NCBI RefSeq assembly: GCF_000620145.1
Contig: NZ_JHVM01000009.1
Location: 265,646 to 329,645 of the forward strand
Source: Deefgea rivuli DSM 18356
GTDB lineage: Bacteria; Pseudomonadota; Gammaproteobacteria; Burkholderiales; Chitinibacteraceae
Length of the DNA stretch: 64,000 nt
Reading direction: 5' to 3'
Under the pieces are notes generated by a model. The model ran no database searches and was not told the DNA's origin. It saw nothing but the letters and a program-made list of their open reading frames with translations. The translations under genes were made by a program, and so were the position numbers. Below, piece after piece: positions 1 to 8,594 of the stretch. Position 1 is the stretch's first letter; every line of letters starts with the position of its first letter.

Positions 1-504
1 GTATAAAGCGCCTCTGCATTGAGTTAGCGCATCTTTTATCATGAAATTAACCAGAGTGGCGGATACGCCAAGGAGGTTAGCAATTTCCCTCTGAGTTAAT
101 CCTTCTAGACGATACATCACAAATACGCGCTGAGTCCGTGCGGGCAATTCTTTTAATGCTGCACTGAGCAAACGCAATGATTGTTCGGTGATGAGTTGCA
201 TTTCAGGTAGTGGCGATGTGTCAGCGACCATCTGGCCTTCATCCTCCAGGGCAAAGTAAGTTAGCTCAAGAGACTCTCTTCTTTTTACATCGATCGCTAA
301 ATTTCGCACCACTTGCGTTAGGTAGGCGATTGGTTGTTTTGCTTGTATAGCTGATTGTAATTGCATGATTTTTAGATATGCATCCTGCACGATGTCCTCT
401 GCGCGTTCTGGATTGCCCAAAATTCGTAATGCGATTCGTTTTAGGTGCGCTCTGTTCGCCTGAAAACTGATCGCTAACTCGCTTTCAAAATCAATTTCAC
501 TCAC
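1..504 (-). CDS. FecI/PvdS-type ECF sigma factor (3' end beyond window)
   Basis: Reading leftward from a GTG at 504 gives 168 uninterrupted codons to the window edge. The only in-frame stop upstream (at 520-522) leaves no ATG, so GTG is the likely start. Region 2 is visible near residues 25-75 (NPERAEDIVQDAYLKI, then a YLTQVVRNLAIDVKRR helix) and region 4 near residues 110-160 (LPARTQRVFVMYRLEGLT and REIANLLGVS helix-turn-helix). In FecI and PvdS systems such factors direct RNA polymerase to iron-uptake or siderophore promoters. The gene is divergent from the siderophore operon with a Fur box between them, so it probably drives that operon and is itself iron-repressed (inference). Only a few C-terminal residues are probably missing. 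No FecR-type anti-sigma gene is in the window. Confidence 0.88.
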   Translation of the reverse strand, partial: MSEIDFESELAISFQANRAHLKRIALRILGNPERAEDIVQDAYLKIMQLQSAIQAKQPIAYLTQVVRNLAIDVKRRESLELTYFALEDEGQMVADTSPLPEMQLITEQSLRLLSAALKELPARTQRVFVMYRLEGLTQREIANLLGVSATLVNFMIKDALTQCRGALY

Positions 505-537
505 TGCAGCCGCCCGTATTTAGGTATGCCAAAAGAT

Positions 538-560
538 TAAATGATACACGTTATCATTTA
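538..560. promoter_or_regulatory. Fur box between sigma factor and siderophore operon
   Basis: A perfect inverted repeat with 9-bp arms, TAAATGATA and TATCATTTA, is separated by CACGT. It contains the TGATA...TATCA core of the Fur consensus. It lies in the divergent intergenic region, 34 bp from the sigma factor start and about 230 bp from the MbtH start, where Fe-Fur would repress the sigma factor promoter most directly. Confidence 0.8.
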
Positions 561-788
561 GATTGGTGATGAATATTTTTAATAATGTAAGTTTTAACTT
601 GCTAAAAGTTAAATAATTTCCTAAGTCCCATCCTTTCCTTGTCAGATAGTGCCGCATTTACACCATCGTGCTCACCTCCAATGAATTACTTTATGCGCAG
701 TAGTTTGTAAACAAGCGCCACGGTGCTTCGTCATACCTATGTAGGCGCCTACTCCTATGCGGAGCCATTGACTTTTAGTGAGGAAAAA

Positions 789-1004
789 ATGAGTTATTTT
801 GATCGTGAAGATGGGACTTTTAAAGTGCTGGTGAACCATGAAGACCAGTACTCGCTCTGGCCTGATTTTAAAGCAGTACCGGGCGGTTGGACTGATACCG
901 GGGTCAAAGGCAATAAGCAACATTGCCTTGATTACGTCAAGCAAACTTGGACTGATATGCGTCCATTGAGCTTGCGCCGATTTATGGCTGAACAGGCTCA
1001 GTAA
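789..1004 (+). CDS. MbtH-like NRPS accessory protein
   Basis: This is a 71-residue protein starting at ATG 789, preceded by a TGAGG ribosome site 6-11 nt upstream. An upstream in-frame ATG at 723 would add 22 unconserved residues and was not chosen. The MbtH signature is intact: N-x-E-x-Q-x-SLWP near residue 20, P-x-GW near 33, and CLDYVKQTWTDMRPLSL at 47-63. MbtH-like proteins bind adenylation domains and are needed for folding or activity of many siderophore NRPSs. It is the first gene of the biosynthetic operon and overlaps the thioesterase start by one base (TAATG), indicating translational coupling. It probably serves the A domains encoded downstream. Confidence 0.96.
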   Translation: MSYFDREDGTFKVLVNHEDQYSLWPDFKAVPGGWTDTGVKGNKQHCLDYVKQTWTDMRPLSLRRFMAEQAQ

Positions 1005-1729
1005 TGTCATCGGCTTTAACGTTAATTTGTTTGCCGTGTGCTGGCGCCAGCGCAACGATGTATTTGCGTTGGCGGCGTTTTTTGCCCGCCCATATCAAAT
1101 TGCTGGCATTGGAATTGCCGGGTCGTGGCGCGCTGATTGATGAAAAGCCGCTGACGCATTATGCCGAACTCGTCGAGTGGATCGTTGGCCAGTTGGCGCT
1201 CAAACCGTGTGAGCGCTACGCCTTGTTTGGACACAGCATGGGTTCTTTATTGGCTTATGGGGTGTGCCGCCAGTTGGCCGCGAAAAACAAACCGCTGCCG
1301 CTGGGGCTATTTGTTTCTGCATCGGCAGCGCCAGCACGGCGAGATCCTGATCGTTTTGCTGGCATGTATGACGATCAGTCCTTGATCGCCGATTTAAAGC
1401 GTCAAGGTGGTACATCGGACGCGGTGCTGGGCAATGCTGAATTACTCCGCATGACGCTTGATGTGCTGGCTGCCGACTACAGGGTATGCAACGATTTTAC
1501 CTATGTAGATGCGGCCTCTCTTGATATACCCATTCATGTGTTTGCCGGTCGTGATGATGAAATTACCGAGGTGCAGTTACGCGCTTGGCAATTAGAAACG
1601 CAATCGAGCTTTAGTTTAAATTGCTTTGCAGGCGGGCATTTTTATTTACGTGAACAAGAGGCCGCTTTGCTGAGCCTGTTAACACGGCAATTGGCGACGC
1701 TGGAGCGGGCAGATGCAGCGATTGCATGA
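1004..1729 (+). CDS. Type II (editing) thioesterase
   Basis: This 241-residue alpha/beta hydrolase belongs to the stand-alone NRPS/PKS thioesterase family (PvdG, GrsT and relatives). The nucleophile elbow GHSMG is at residues 76-80 (Ser78), with an acidic residue in the AGRDDEI segment and the catalytic His in GGHFYL near the C-terminus. The N-terminal LICLPCAGAS motif is typical. Such enzymes remove wrong or stalled acyl groups from carrier proteins. The gene overlaps the MbtH stop by one base and the phosphopantetheinyl transferase start by 17 bases, so it is part of the same transcript. Chain release is expected from the integrated TE of the last NRPS, not from this enzyme. Confidence 0.94.
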   Translation: MSSALTLICLPCAGASATMYLRWRRFLPAHIKLLALELPGRGALIDEKPLTHYAELVEWIVGQLALKPCERYALFGHSMGSLLAYGVCRQLAAKNKPLPLGLFVSASAAPARRDPDRFAGMYDDQSLIADLKRQGGTSDAVLGNAELLRMTLDVLAADYRVCNDFTYVDAASLDIPIHVFAGRDDEITEVQLRAWQLETQSSFSLNCFAGGHFYLREQEAALLSLLTRQLATLERADAAIA

Positions 1730-2375
1730 TTACGTGCCGCAGGGCGTTGAAGTTTATCAGTTGGAATATGCTTTTTTTCCACCGTCAGCGCAGCAAGACT
1801 GGTTGGTTCTCAGTGACGATGAACGCGCCCGAGCTTTACGCTTGCATAAACCCATTGATCGTTTACGCGCCATTCGCACTCGGGCGCAACTGCGCCGCTT
1901 GCTGGCGAGTAAATTGGATTTAACGCCGCAACTGGTGCCAATTGATTACAACGCTTATGGCAAACCCTTGTTGCCTGAAGGAATGGGGCTTGATTTTAAT
2001 GTGTCGCATTCTGCCGAGCGTGGTTTGATCGCTGTGTCCGAGGTGGGCGCGGTCGGGGTGGACATCGAGATGAAGCAAACGAACGCCGCCCTCGCCGATA
2101 TTGCACCTTTATTACTGCACCCCGATGAGCAGGGCGCTGGCGAGTTGGTCGAACGCTGGGTCGTCAAAGAGGCGTGTTTAAAAGCGCTGGGTTGTGGGAT
2201 TAGCGAGCATTTGCAAAGCATCGCGGTGCATCGACTAAAACAAAGCCGCTATCAACTGGCTTATCCGGCTGGCATGGCGCAACAACTGCAAGCATGGCCC
2301 ATCCAAGTCTCCAATGCCTATGTCGCCGCCATTGCCTTGGTCCTACCTTATTCAACTGCAACTGATGTTATTTAG
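1713..2375 (+). CDS. Sfp-type 4'-phosphopantetheinyl transferase
   Basis: This 220-residue protein transfers phosphopantetheine from coenzyme A to the conserved Ser of T domains, converting the megasynthases to holo form. The family motifs are present in order: YGKPLLP near residue 82, FNVSHS near 95, GVDIE (metal ligands Asp and Glu) near 114, and WVVKEACLKALG near 149. A GGAGCGGG ribosome site lies just upstream of ATG 1713, inside the end of the thioesterase gene. Length and motifs match the Sfp/EntD superfamily (Sfp subgroup). A dedicated transferase in the operon makes the locus self-sufficient for activating its seven carrier domains. Confidence 0.95.
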   Translation: MQRLHDYVPQGVEVYQLEYAFFPPSAQQDWLVLSDDERARALRLHKPIDRLRAIRTRAQLRRLLASKLDLTPQLVPIDYNAYGKPLLPEGMGLDFNVSHSAERGLIAVSEVGAVGVDIEMKQTNAALADIAPLLLHPDEQGAGELVERWVVKEACLKALGCGISEHLQSIAVHRLKQSRYQLAYPAGMAQQLQAWPIQVSNAYVAAIALVLPYSTATDVI

Positions 2376-2386
2376 CGGAGTAAACA

Positions 2387-3364
2387 ATGAAAACGCCGTT
2401 TATATCACAAGCACCAATCGCGTCTGAATTACCCGTTTTGATCGAGCCTGCTTTTGATGGTGAGGCACTATTGGATGCATTTCTGCGTTTAAAACCATAC
2501 ATTGACGCGCATTTATTACGCGTCGGCGGCGTGTTATTGCGCGGCTTTTCGGTGCCAGATGTTGCCAGTTTTCAGGCATTTGCCGCGTCGTTTGGTCATC
2601 CTTTATTGAAATATGAGTTTGCTTCTACGCCCCGTACGGCGGTTTCAACTGGGGTATACACATCGACCGAATACCCCGCTCATCAGCACATTCCCTTGCA
2701 TAACGAGCAAGCGTATACGCGGGAATGGCCGATGAAAATTTGGTTTCACAGTGTGATTGCGGCGCAAAGTGGCGGTGAAACGCCGATTGCGGATAGTCGG
2801 GCAATTTATCAGCGCATGCCGAGCGAGATTCGTGCGCGTTTTGCCCAGGGCTTGTTGTATGTACGAAATTACGGCGATTTCGACCTACCTTGGTCGCAGG
2901 TATTTAACACGACCGATCCTGCTGAAGTGGAATCAATTTGTCAGCGTATCGGCGTGCAATGGGAATGGAAAGAAGATGGTGATTTACGTACCAGTCAGCT
3001 GTGCCAAGGCGTTGAGCAACATCCAATAACAGGAGAGATGGTTTGGTTTAACCAGGCCCATTTATTCCATGCGTCCAATTTACAGCCAGAAGTACGCGAG
3101 TCGCTCGAAGAATTACTAGGCATAGAAAATCTGCCACGCAATGTTTATTTTGCCGACGGAAGCGCCATCCCCGATGAAATGTTCGCCGAGGTACGAGCCG
3201 TACTCGCGGCGGAAACCGTGATGTTTCCGTGGCAAGCAGGCGATGTTTTGATGCTCGACAATATGCTGGCAGCGCACGCACGGACGCCATTTTCTGGCGC
3301 AAGAAAAGTCGTTGTCGCGATGTCTGAACCACACTCCAATCTCGAACAGATTTTAATAGGTTAA
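2387..3364 (+). CDS. TauD/SyrP-like Fe(II)/2-oxoglutarate aspartate beta-hydroxylase
   Basis: This 325-residue non-haem iron dioxygenase has the facial triad in HNE (His105, Glu107) and His297 in AAHARTPF; a downstream Arg (GARK) would bind 2-oxoglutarate. The segment around 101-112 (HIPLHNEQAYT) matches the SyrP branch of the TauD family, whose members hydroxylate the beta carbon of Asp while it is held on an NRPS T domain. The gene sits directly before the NRPS genes (4-bp gap), and one downstream A domain has a clear Asp code, so beta-hydroxyaspartate is the expected product. Beta-OH-Asp binds Fe(III) through the alpha-hydroxy-acid group and makes ferric complexes photoreactive in known siderophores. 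Which diastereomer forms cannot be read from sequence. Confidence 0.88.
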   Translation: MKTPFISQAPIASELPVLIEPAFDGEALLDAFLRLKPYIDAHLLRVGGVLLRGFSVPDVASFQAFAASFGHPLLKYEFASTPRTAVSTGVYTSTEYPAHQHIPLHNEQAYTREWPMKIWFHSVIAAQSGGETPIADSRAIYQRMPSEIRARFAQGLLYVRNYGDFDLPWSQVFNTTDPAEVESICQRIGVQWEWKEDGDLRTSQLCQGVEQHPITGEMVWFNQAHLFHASNLQPEVRESLEELLGIENLPRNVYFADGSAIPDEMFAEVRAVLAAETVMFPWQAGDVLMLDNMLAAHARTPFSGARKVVVAMSEPHSNLEQILIG

Positions 3365-3368
3365 TCCA

Positions 3369-6300
3369 GTGAAAAAATACCCTCACACAATGGTCGAATG
3401 TTTACGTGATCTTGCCTTGTCTCGCCCAGATGATGCCGCTTTGGTGGTGCTCAGCCGCAGCGGCGAGTTGACATTGAATTACGCGCAATTGGATGGTCGA
3501 GTGCGAGCGCTGGCTGCGGTATTGCAGCAACGTTGTCAGCCTGCCGATCGAGCTTTAATTTTGTTGGATAACGACGAGCATTATGTCGTGGCTTTTTTTG
3601 CTTGCCTTTACGCTGGTGTGATTGCCGTTCCGGTTTTTCCGCCCGAATCGCTGAAAGAGCAGCATTTGGCGCGCTTGTCGGGCATTGCTCTTGATTCGCA
3701 AGCCGCGTGCATTTTAAGTAGTTCGGCCATTATTGCGATGGTCGGCGGCGCGATGTCGGCGCTGGGTGTGGCGGATGTGTTGGCGGTGGATGAGGCCGAT
3801 TGGGATGCCGCAGAACAATGGCGGCCTTTTCCAGTACAAGATGATGCGATTGCATTTTTGCAATACACCTCGGGTTCAACATCGGCACCTAAAGGCGTGA
3901 TGGTGAGTCACGCCAATTTAATGGCGAATGAGCGAGCGATTGAAGAGGGTTTATCGGTCAATACGGACGATGTGTTCGTGTCTTGGCTGCCGCTTTATCA
4001 CGATATGGGTTTGATTGGTGGTCTGTTACAGCCGATTCATCGCGGTATTTTGGTTGTGTTGATGAGTCCGGCTTACTTTATGGAGCGCCCTATACGCTGG
4101 CTAGAAGCGATTTCGCGCTTTGGCGGAACGATTAGCGGCGGCCCTGATTTTTCTTATCGTTTGTGCGTCGAGCGTATCAAGCCCAGCCAAATCAAAGCGC
4201 TGGACTTATCGCGCTGGCGCTTAATGTTTTCGGGCGCAGAGCCCGTGCGTAGCGATACCTTGGCTGCGTTTGTTGAACATTTTGGCGACGCTGGATTTAG
4301 CGCAGCAGCGCCATACCCTTGCTATGGTTTAGCCGAGGCGACTCTGTTTGTGACTGGCGGTAAGTCGGGCAGTGGCGTGGTGGAATTGCCGTTCTCGCGT
4401 GAGCAACTGGCGCAAGGCCGCGCCGTAGTCGATCAGGCCGGCGATGTGCAAGTCGCTTGCGGCTTTGCGCCGTCCTTGCATTGCGTCAATATCGTCGATC
4501 CAGTTGGCTTAAACGTCCTCGCCGACGGTGACGTCGGTGAAATTTGGGTCAGCGGCCCGAGTATTGCGCAAGGTTATTGGCAGCAAGAAGCGGCGACGCA
4601 GGAGGCTTTTGTCGAGCATCGCGGCCAGCGCTGGTTACGCACAGGTGACTTGGGTTTTTGGCAGGCGGGGCAGTTGTATATCACAGGTCGGCGCAAAGAC
4701 CTGATTATTTTGCGCGGGCATAATGTGTATCCGCAGGATATTGAACAGGCCTTAGAAAAATCAGTCGAGGTAGTCAGAAAAGGCCGTGTGGCTGCGTTTG
4801 CAGTCACTGGTGCGAACGGTGAGGGCGTCGGTGTCGCACTTGAAGTATCTAAAAATTGGCAAAAATTAATCCCGCCGCAGGCACTGTACGAAGTCTTAAG
4901 CCAAGCCGCCAGCGAAATTTGCCGCGAGGCTTTAGCGGTCGTTGTGTTGCTGCACCCAGGCAGTTTGCCGAAAACTTCGAGCGGCAAATTGCAACGCGCC
5001 GCTTGCCGCACAGGCTGGCAAGCGCGAACGCTGAATGCTTATGCGATCTATGAATTTGGCGCTTGGCCGCTGGGCGAAACTCAGGCCATCCATGTCGATC
5101 CGCCCGTTGGCGAAATCGAAGTTCAATTAGCCGCGCTGTGGCAAGTGCTGCTTAAAAAAGACATTGCCGATCGCCACGCACATTTCTTTAGCCAAGGCGG
5201 TAACTCGTTGCTGGCGACTCAATTAGTCGCCCAAATTCGCGAACATTGGCAACTTGATTTCACGCTGTCAGCGCTCTTTGCTGGCGCAAAACTCAGCGAC
5301 GTGGCGGCGGAACTCATGCGTTTGCAAAGTAGCGGCGCGCAGATTCAAAACGAAGCGATTCCCCGCTTAAATCTAGACCGAGCATCGCTGTCGTTTGCGC
5401 AATTGCGGCAATGGCTGTTGTGGCAAATTAATCCACACAGCAATGCCTATCATATTGCAGGCGGTTTGCGCTTGCACGGTGAGCTTAATTGCGCTGCGCT
5501 GCATGGTGCATTGCAAACCTTAGTCGATCGTCATTCTGCGCTGCGTACCGTGTTTGTACCGCACGCCGATTTGATGGTCGAGCAGCACGTGTTGCCACAG
5601 TTGACGCTGGAACTTGCGCAGCTGGATTTACGCGATTGCAGCTTGGGTGAGTGTGAATTAAAAGCCGCAGCGCAAGCCCGCGCGTGGCAAATACAGCCAT
5701 TTGATTTAAGCCAAGCGCCCTTGCTGCGCGCAGGTCTGATTCGTGTTTCTCAGCAAGAATCGGTGTTGGTGCTGGTACTGCACCATATTATTGCCGACGG
5801 CGGCACGATGCAGGTCTTGCTGGACGAGTTATTTGCGCTCTACGACGCCGCCGTGGCAGGCCAAGCGCCCGCGCTGGCGGCCCCGGTGATTGAATACATC
5901 GACTTCTCACAATGGCAGCGCGATTTTCTGGCTGGCGATGTCGCGCAGCAGCAATTGGCGTGGTGGAAAAATGAACTAGGCGACGAGCATCCAGTGTTGT
6001 TATTACCCAGCGACGTTCCGCGCCAAGTTGATGTTGAATACGCCGCAGCGCAATACGATTTTGTGATTCCGCCGCGTTTGGCGCAAGCGCTACAGCACAA
6101 CGACGCGACGCTGTTTGCCCAATTACTGAGCGCGTTTCAAGCGCTGCTGTATCGCTACTCGGCGCAAAACGAAATTCGCATTGGCGTTCCCGTCGCCAAT
6201 CGCACGCGCAGCGAAGTGACCTCACTGGTTGGCTTTTTTGTTAATACGCAATTGCTGCGCACCAACGTTGATGGCTCTGTGAGCTTGGCTGATCTATTGC

Positions 6301-8594
6301 AGCGCAGCACAGAACACCTGCGCGGCGCGCAGTTGAATCAAGATTTGCCTTTTGAGCAATTACTCGACGGGCTGAATATTTCGCGCTCGCAACGGCCTTT
6401 ATTCCAAGTGATGTTCAATCATTTGCGCGAAGATTTCCGCGCACTGCGCAGCACCAGCGGCCTTGGCATCGAGCTTTACCCGATGGCAGCACAAACCGCG
6501 CAATTTGAAATCACATTAGAAACGCTTGAGCAGCCCGACGGCAGCATTAACGCGCGCTGGGTTTACGCCGCGCCGCTATTTAGCGCCCAGCGCATGGCGC
6601 AAATGGCCGAGCATTACATCAATATGCTTACGACCTTGGTCGACGCGCCGAATACGACGATAGGCGAGGTGAAACTACTCAGCATCGCCGAACAGCACGC
6701 GCTGCAAACGCTGGGCAATAACCCACAGCGCTTTGACGCGGCTCAGCCGGTGCATCGCTTAATCGAGGCGCAAGTCGCGCAGCGGCCTGAGGCGACGGCG
6801 TTGATTTTTGGCGAGATTGAATTGAGCTATGCCGAGCTGAATCAACGCGCCAATCAGCTGGCGCATTATTTGATCGCGCAAGGCGTGGGCTTAGAAAGCA
6901 AAGTCGGCATCGCATTGGAGCGCGGCGTCGATATGATCGTTGCCTTGCTTGCGGTACTTAAAGCCGGCGGCGCTTACGTGCCACTCGATCCTGAATACCC
7001 ACAAGATAGACTGGCGTATATGGTTGCAGACAGCGGAATAAATGCGTTGCTGACAAATACCCAGCTCATTAATCGAATCCCAAGCGCCAACAGCCAAGTC
7101 ATCATGCTGGATACATTGGATCTGACGACGCAATCAACGCAAAACCCCGACGTCGCCATCCACGGCGACAATTTGGCGTACGTGATTTACACCTCGGGCT
7201 CAACGGGCAAGCCGAAGGGGGTGGCGGTGGCGCATGCGCCGTTGGCTGAATATACCCAAGGTGCGATGCAATTTATTCAATTGCAGCCCGCGGATCGGGT
7301 ATTACAGTTTTCTACTTTGAATTTTGATGGCTTTGTTGAGCAATTTTTCCCGACATTTTGCGCGGGAGCTGCGCTCGTTTTGCGTGGTAATGCCTTATGG
7401 GATAGCGAAACCTTTTACCGTGAAGTGATCCGCACTGGGATTTCAGTGGCTGATTTGACGACGGCGTATTGGTTCTTATTGGCGCAGGATTTTGCGCAAA
7501 TGGGGCCGCGTGATTATGGCCGTTTGCGCCAAGTACATGCTGGCGGCGAGGCAATGGCGCTCGAGGGCTTGAGCGCGTGGCGTAAAGCAGGTTTGTCGCA
7601 CGTTAAATTGCTCAATACCTATGGCCCAACTGAAATTTTGGTCGAAGCTGCGGCGTGGGATTGCACCGATGCGAGTCTTGAAGAGCTGCAGTCATTGCCG
7701 ATTGGTGCGCCATTGTCGAGTCGGGAATTAAGAATTTTAGATGCCGAGCTAAATGCCGTCCCGTTAGGTGTGGCCGGAGAGCTTTATATAGGCGGTGCCT
7801 TGCTGGCGCGCGGTTATTTGAATCGTGCAGAACTCAGCGCCGAGCGCTTTGTTGCCGACCCGTTTGATCCAAACGGCGGCCGCTTATATCGCACCGGCGA
7901 CTTGGTGTGCTGGCGCGCTGACGGCCAACTGGAATACCTCGGGCGTCTCGATCATCAAGTGAAAATTCGTGGTTTTAGGATTGAGCTGGGTGAAATCGAA
8001 GCGCAATTGCTGGCGCAAGAATCGGTACGCGAAGCGGTGGTGGTGGCGCAAGAAGGGCCTGGTGGTGTGAGATTGGTTGGCTACGTTTCACCACACGCAG
8101 GCATCACGCTTGACACCGCGCAACTCAAATCCGCCATCGCCGCTGTACTGCCCGACTATATGGTGCCGAGTATTTTGGTCTCACTCGACGCCTTGCCGCT
8201 GAATCCGAACGGTAAGGTTGATCGTAAAGCGCTGCCGAAGGCTGAAGTCACCCTTGCTGAATATATCGCGCCGCAAGGCGAGCTTGAGCAAGCGCTGGCG
8301 GCGGTGTGGCAGCAGTTGTTGCAATTGGAGCGCGTCGGCCTGCACGATAGTTTTTTTGAAATCGGCGGCAATTCGCTGTTGGCGATGAAGTTGCATCAGC
8401 TGTTGACGCAAACACTCGCGCCGACGCTCAGCGTGGTCGATTTATTCAAATATCCAACGATTGCGAGCTTGGCGCAGTACCTGCAAGCGTCGCCTGAATC
8501 AGCGTTGTCTGCGCAAGACCATCAAGATCGAGCGCAGCGCCAACGCGCAGGTTTTCTGAAACAGAATCCGCGTAAAGAGACACAAAATGCGTAA
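3369..8594 (+). CDS. Starter NRPS: fatty-acyl-AMP ligase-T-C-A-T
   Basis: This 1741-residue protein begins the assembly line. Residues 1 to about 570 are a fatty-acyl-AMP ligase (YTSGSTSAPKG at 166-176; long-chain ligase features such as WLPLYHDMGLIGG). A T domain follows (GGNS, Ser613). Then come a condensation domain (HHIIADGG at 805-812), an A domain of about 1118-1620 (YTSGSTGKPKG from 1274) and a second T domain (Ser1669). A short charged tail probably docks to the PKS. The A-domain pocket, aligned by eye to GrsA, reads D-G-E-D-H-G-T-V-E-K. The Glu at position 239 points to a basic side chain (Lys, Orn or Arg; Lys-like codes are close from memory). The protein should load a fatty acid and condense it with a basic amino acid. 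Its stop overlaps the PKS start by 8 bp. Confidence 0.93.
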   Translation: MKKYPHTMVECLRDLALSRPDDAALVVLSRSGELTLNYAQLDGRVRALAAVLQQRCQPADRALILLDNDEHYVVAFFACLYAGVIAVPVFPPESLKEQHLARLSGIALDSQAACILSSSAIIAMVGGAMSALGVADVLAVDEADWDAAEQWRPFPVQDDAIAFLQYTSGSTSAPKGVMVSHANLMANERAIEEGLSVNTDDVFVSWLPLYHDMGLIGGLLQPIHRGILVVLMSPAYFMERPIRWLEAISRFGGTISGGPDFSYRLCVERIKPSQIKALDLSRWRLMFSGAEPVRSDTLAAFVEHFGDAGFSAAAPYPCYGLAEATLFVTGGKSGSGVVELPFSREQLAQGRAVVDQAGDVQVACGFAPSLHCVNIVDPVGLNVLADGDVGEIWVSGPSIAQGYWQQEAATQEAFVEHRGQRWLRTGDLGFWQAGQLYITGRRKDLIILRGHNVYPQDIEQALEKSVEVVRKGRVAAFAVTGANGEGVGVALEVSKNWQKLIPPQALYEVLSQAASEICREALAVVVLLHPGSLPKTSSGKLQRAACRTGWQARTLNAYAIYEFGAWPLGETQAIHVDPPVGEIEVQLAALWQVLLKKDIADRHAHFFSQGGNSLLATQLVAQIREHWQLDFTLSALFAGAKLSDVAAELMRLQSSGAQIQNEAIPRLNLDRASLSFAQLRQWLLWQINPHSNAYHIAGGLRLHGELNCAALHGALQTLVDRHSALRTVFVPHADLMVEQHVLPQLTLELAQLDLRDCSLGECELKAAAQARAWQIQPFDLSQAPLLRAGLIRVSQQESVLVLVLHHIIADGGTMQVLLDELFALYDAAVAGQAPALAAPVIEYIDFSQWQRDFLAGDVAQQQLAWWKNELGDEHPVLLLPSDVPRQVDVEYAAAQYDFVIPPRLAQALQHNDATLFAQLLSAFQALLYRYSAQNEIRIGVPVANRTRSEVTSLVGFFVNTQLLRTNVDGSVSLADLLQRSTEHLRGAQLNQDLPFEQLLDGLNISRSQRPLFQVMFNHLREDFRALRSTSGLGIELYPMAAQTAQFEITLETLEQPDGSINARWVYAAPLFSAQRMAQMAEHYINMLTTLVDAPNTTIGEVKLLSIAEQHALQTLGNNPQRFDAAQPVHRLIEAQVAQRPEATALIFGEIELSYAELNQRANQLAHYLIAQGVGLESKVGIALERGVDMIVALLAVLKAGGAYVPLDPEYPQDRLAYMVADSGINALLTNTQLINRIPSANSQVIMLDTLDLTTQSTQNPDVAIHGDNLAYVIYTSGSTGKPKGVAVAHAPLAEYTQGAMQFIQLQPADRVLQFSTLNFDGFVEQFFPTFCAGAALVLRGNALWDSETFYREVIRTGISVADLTTAYWFLLAQDFAQMGPRDYGRLRQVHAGGEAMALEGLSAWRKAGLSHVKLLNTYGPTEILVEAAAWDCTDASLEELQSLPIGAPLSSRELRILDAELNAVPLGVAGELYIGGALLARGYLNRAELSAERFVADPFDPNGGRLYRTGDLVCWRADGQLEYLGRLDHQVKIRGFRIELGEIEAQLLAQESVREAVVVAQEGPGGVRLVGYVSPHAGITLDTAQLKSAIAAVLPDYMVPSILVSLDALPLNPNGKVDRKALPKAEVTLAEYIAPQGELEQALAAVWQQLLQLERVGLHDSFFEIGGNSLLAMKLHQLLTQTLAPTLSVVDLFKYPTIASLAQYLQASPESALSAQDHQDRAQRQRAGFLKQNPRKETQNA

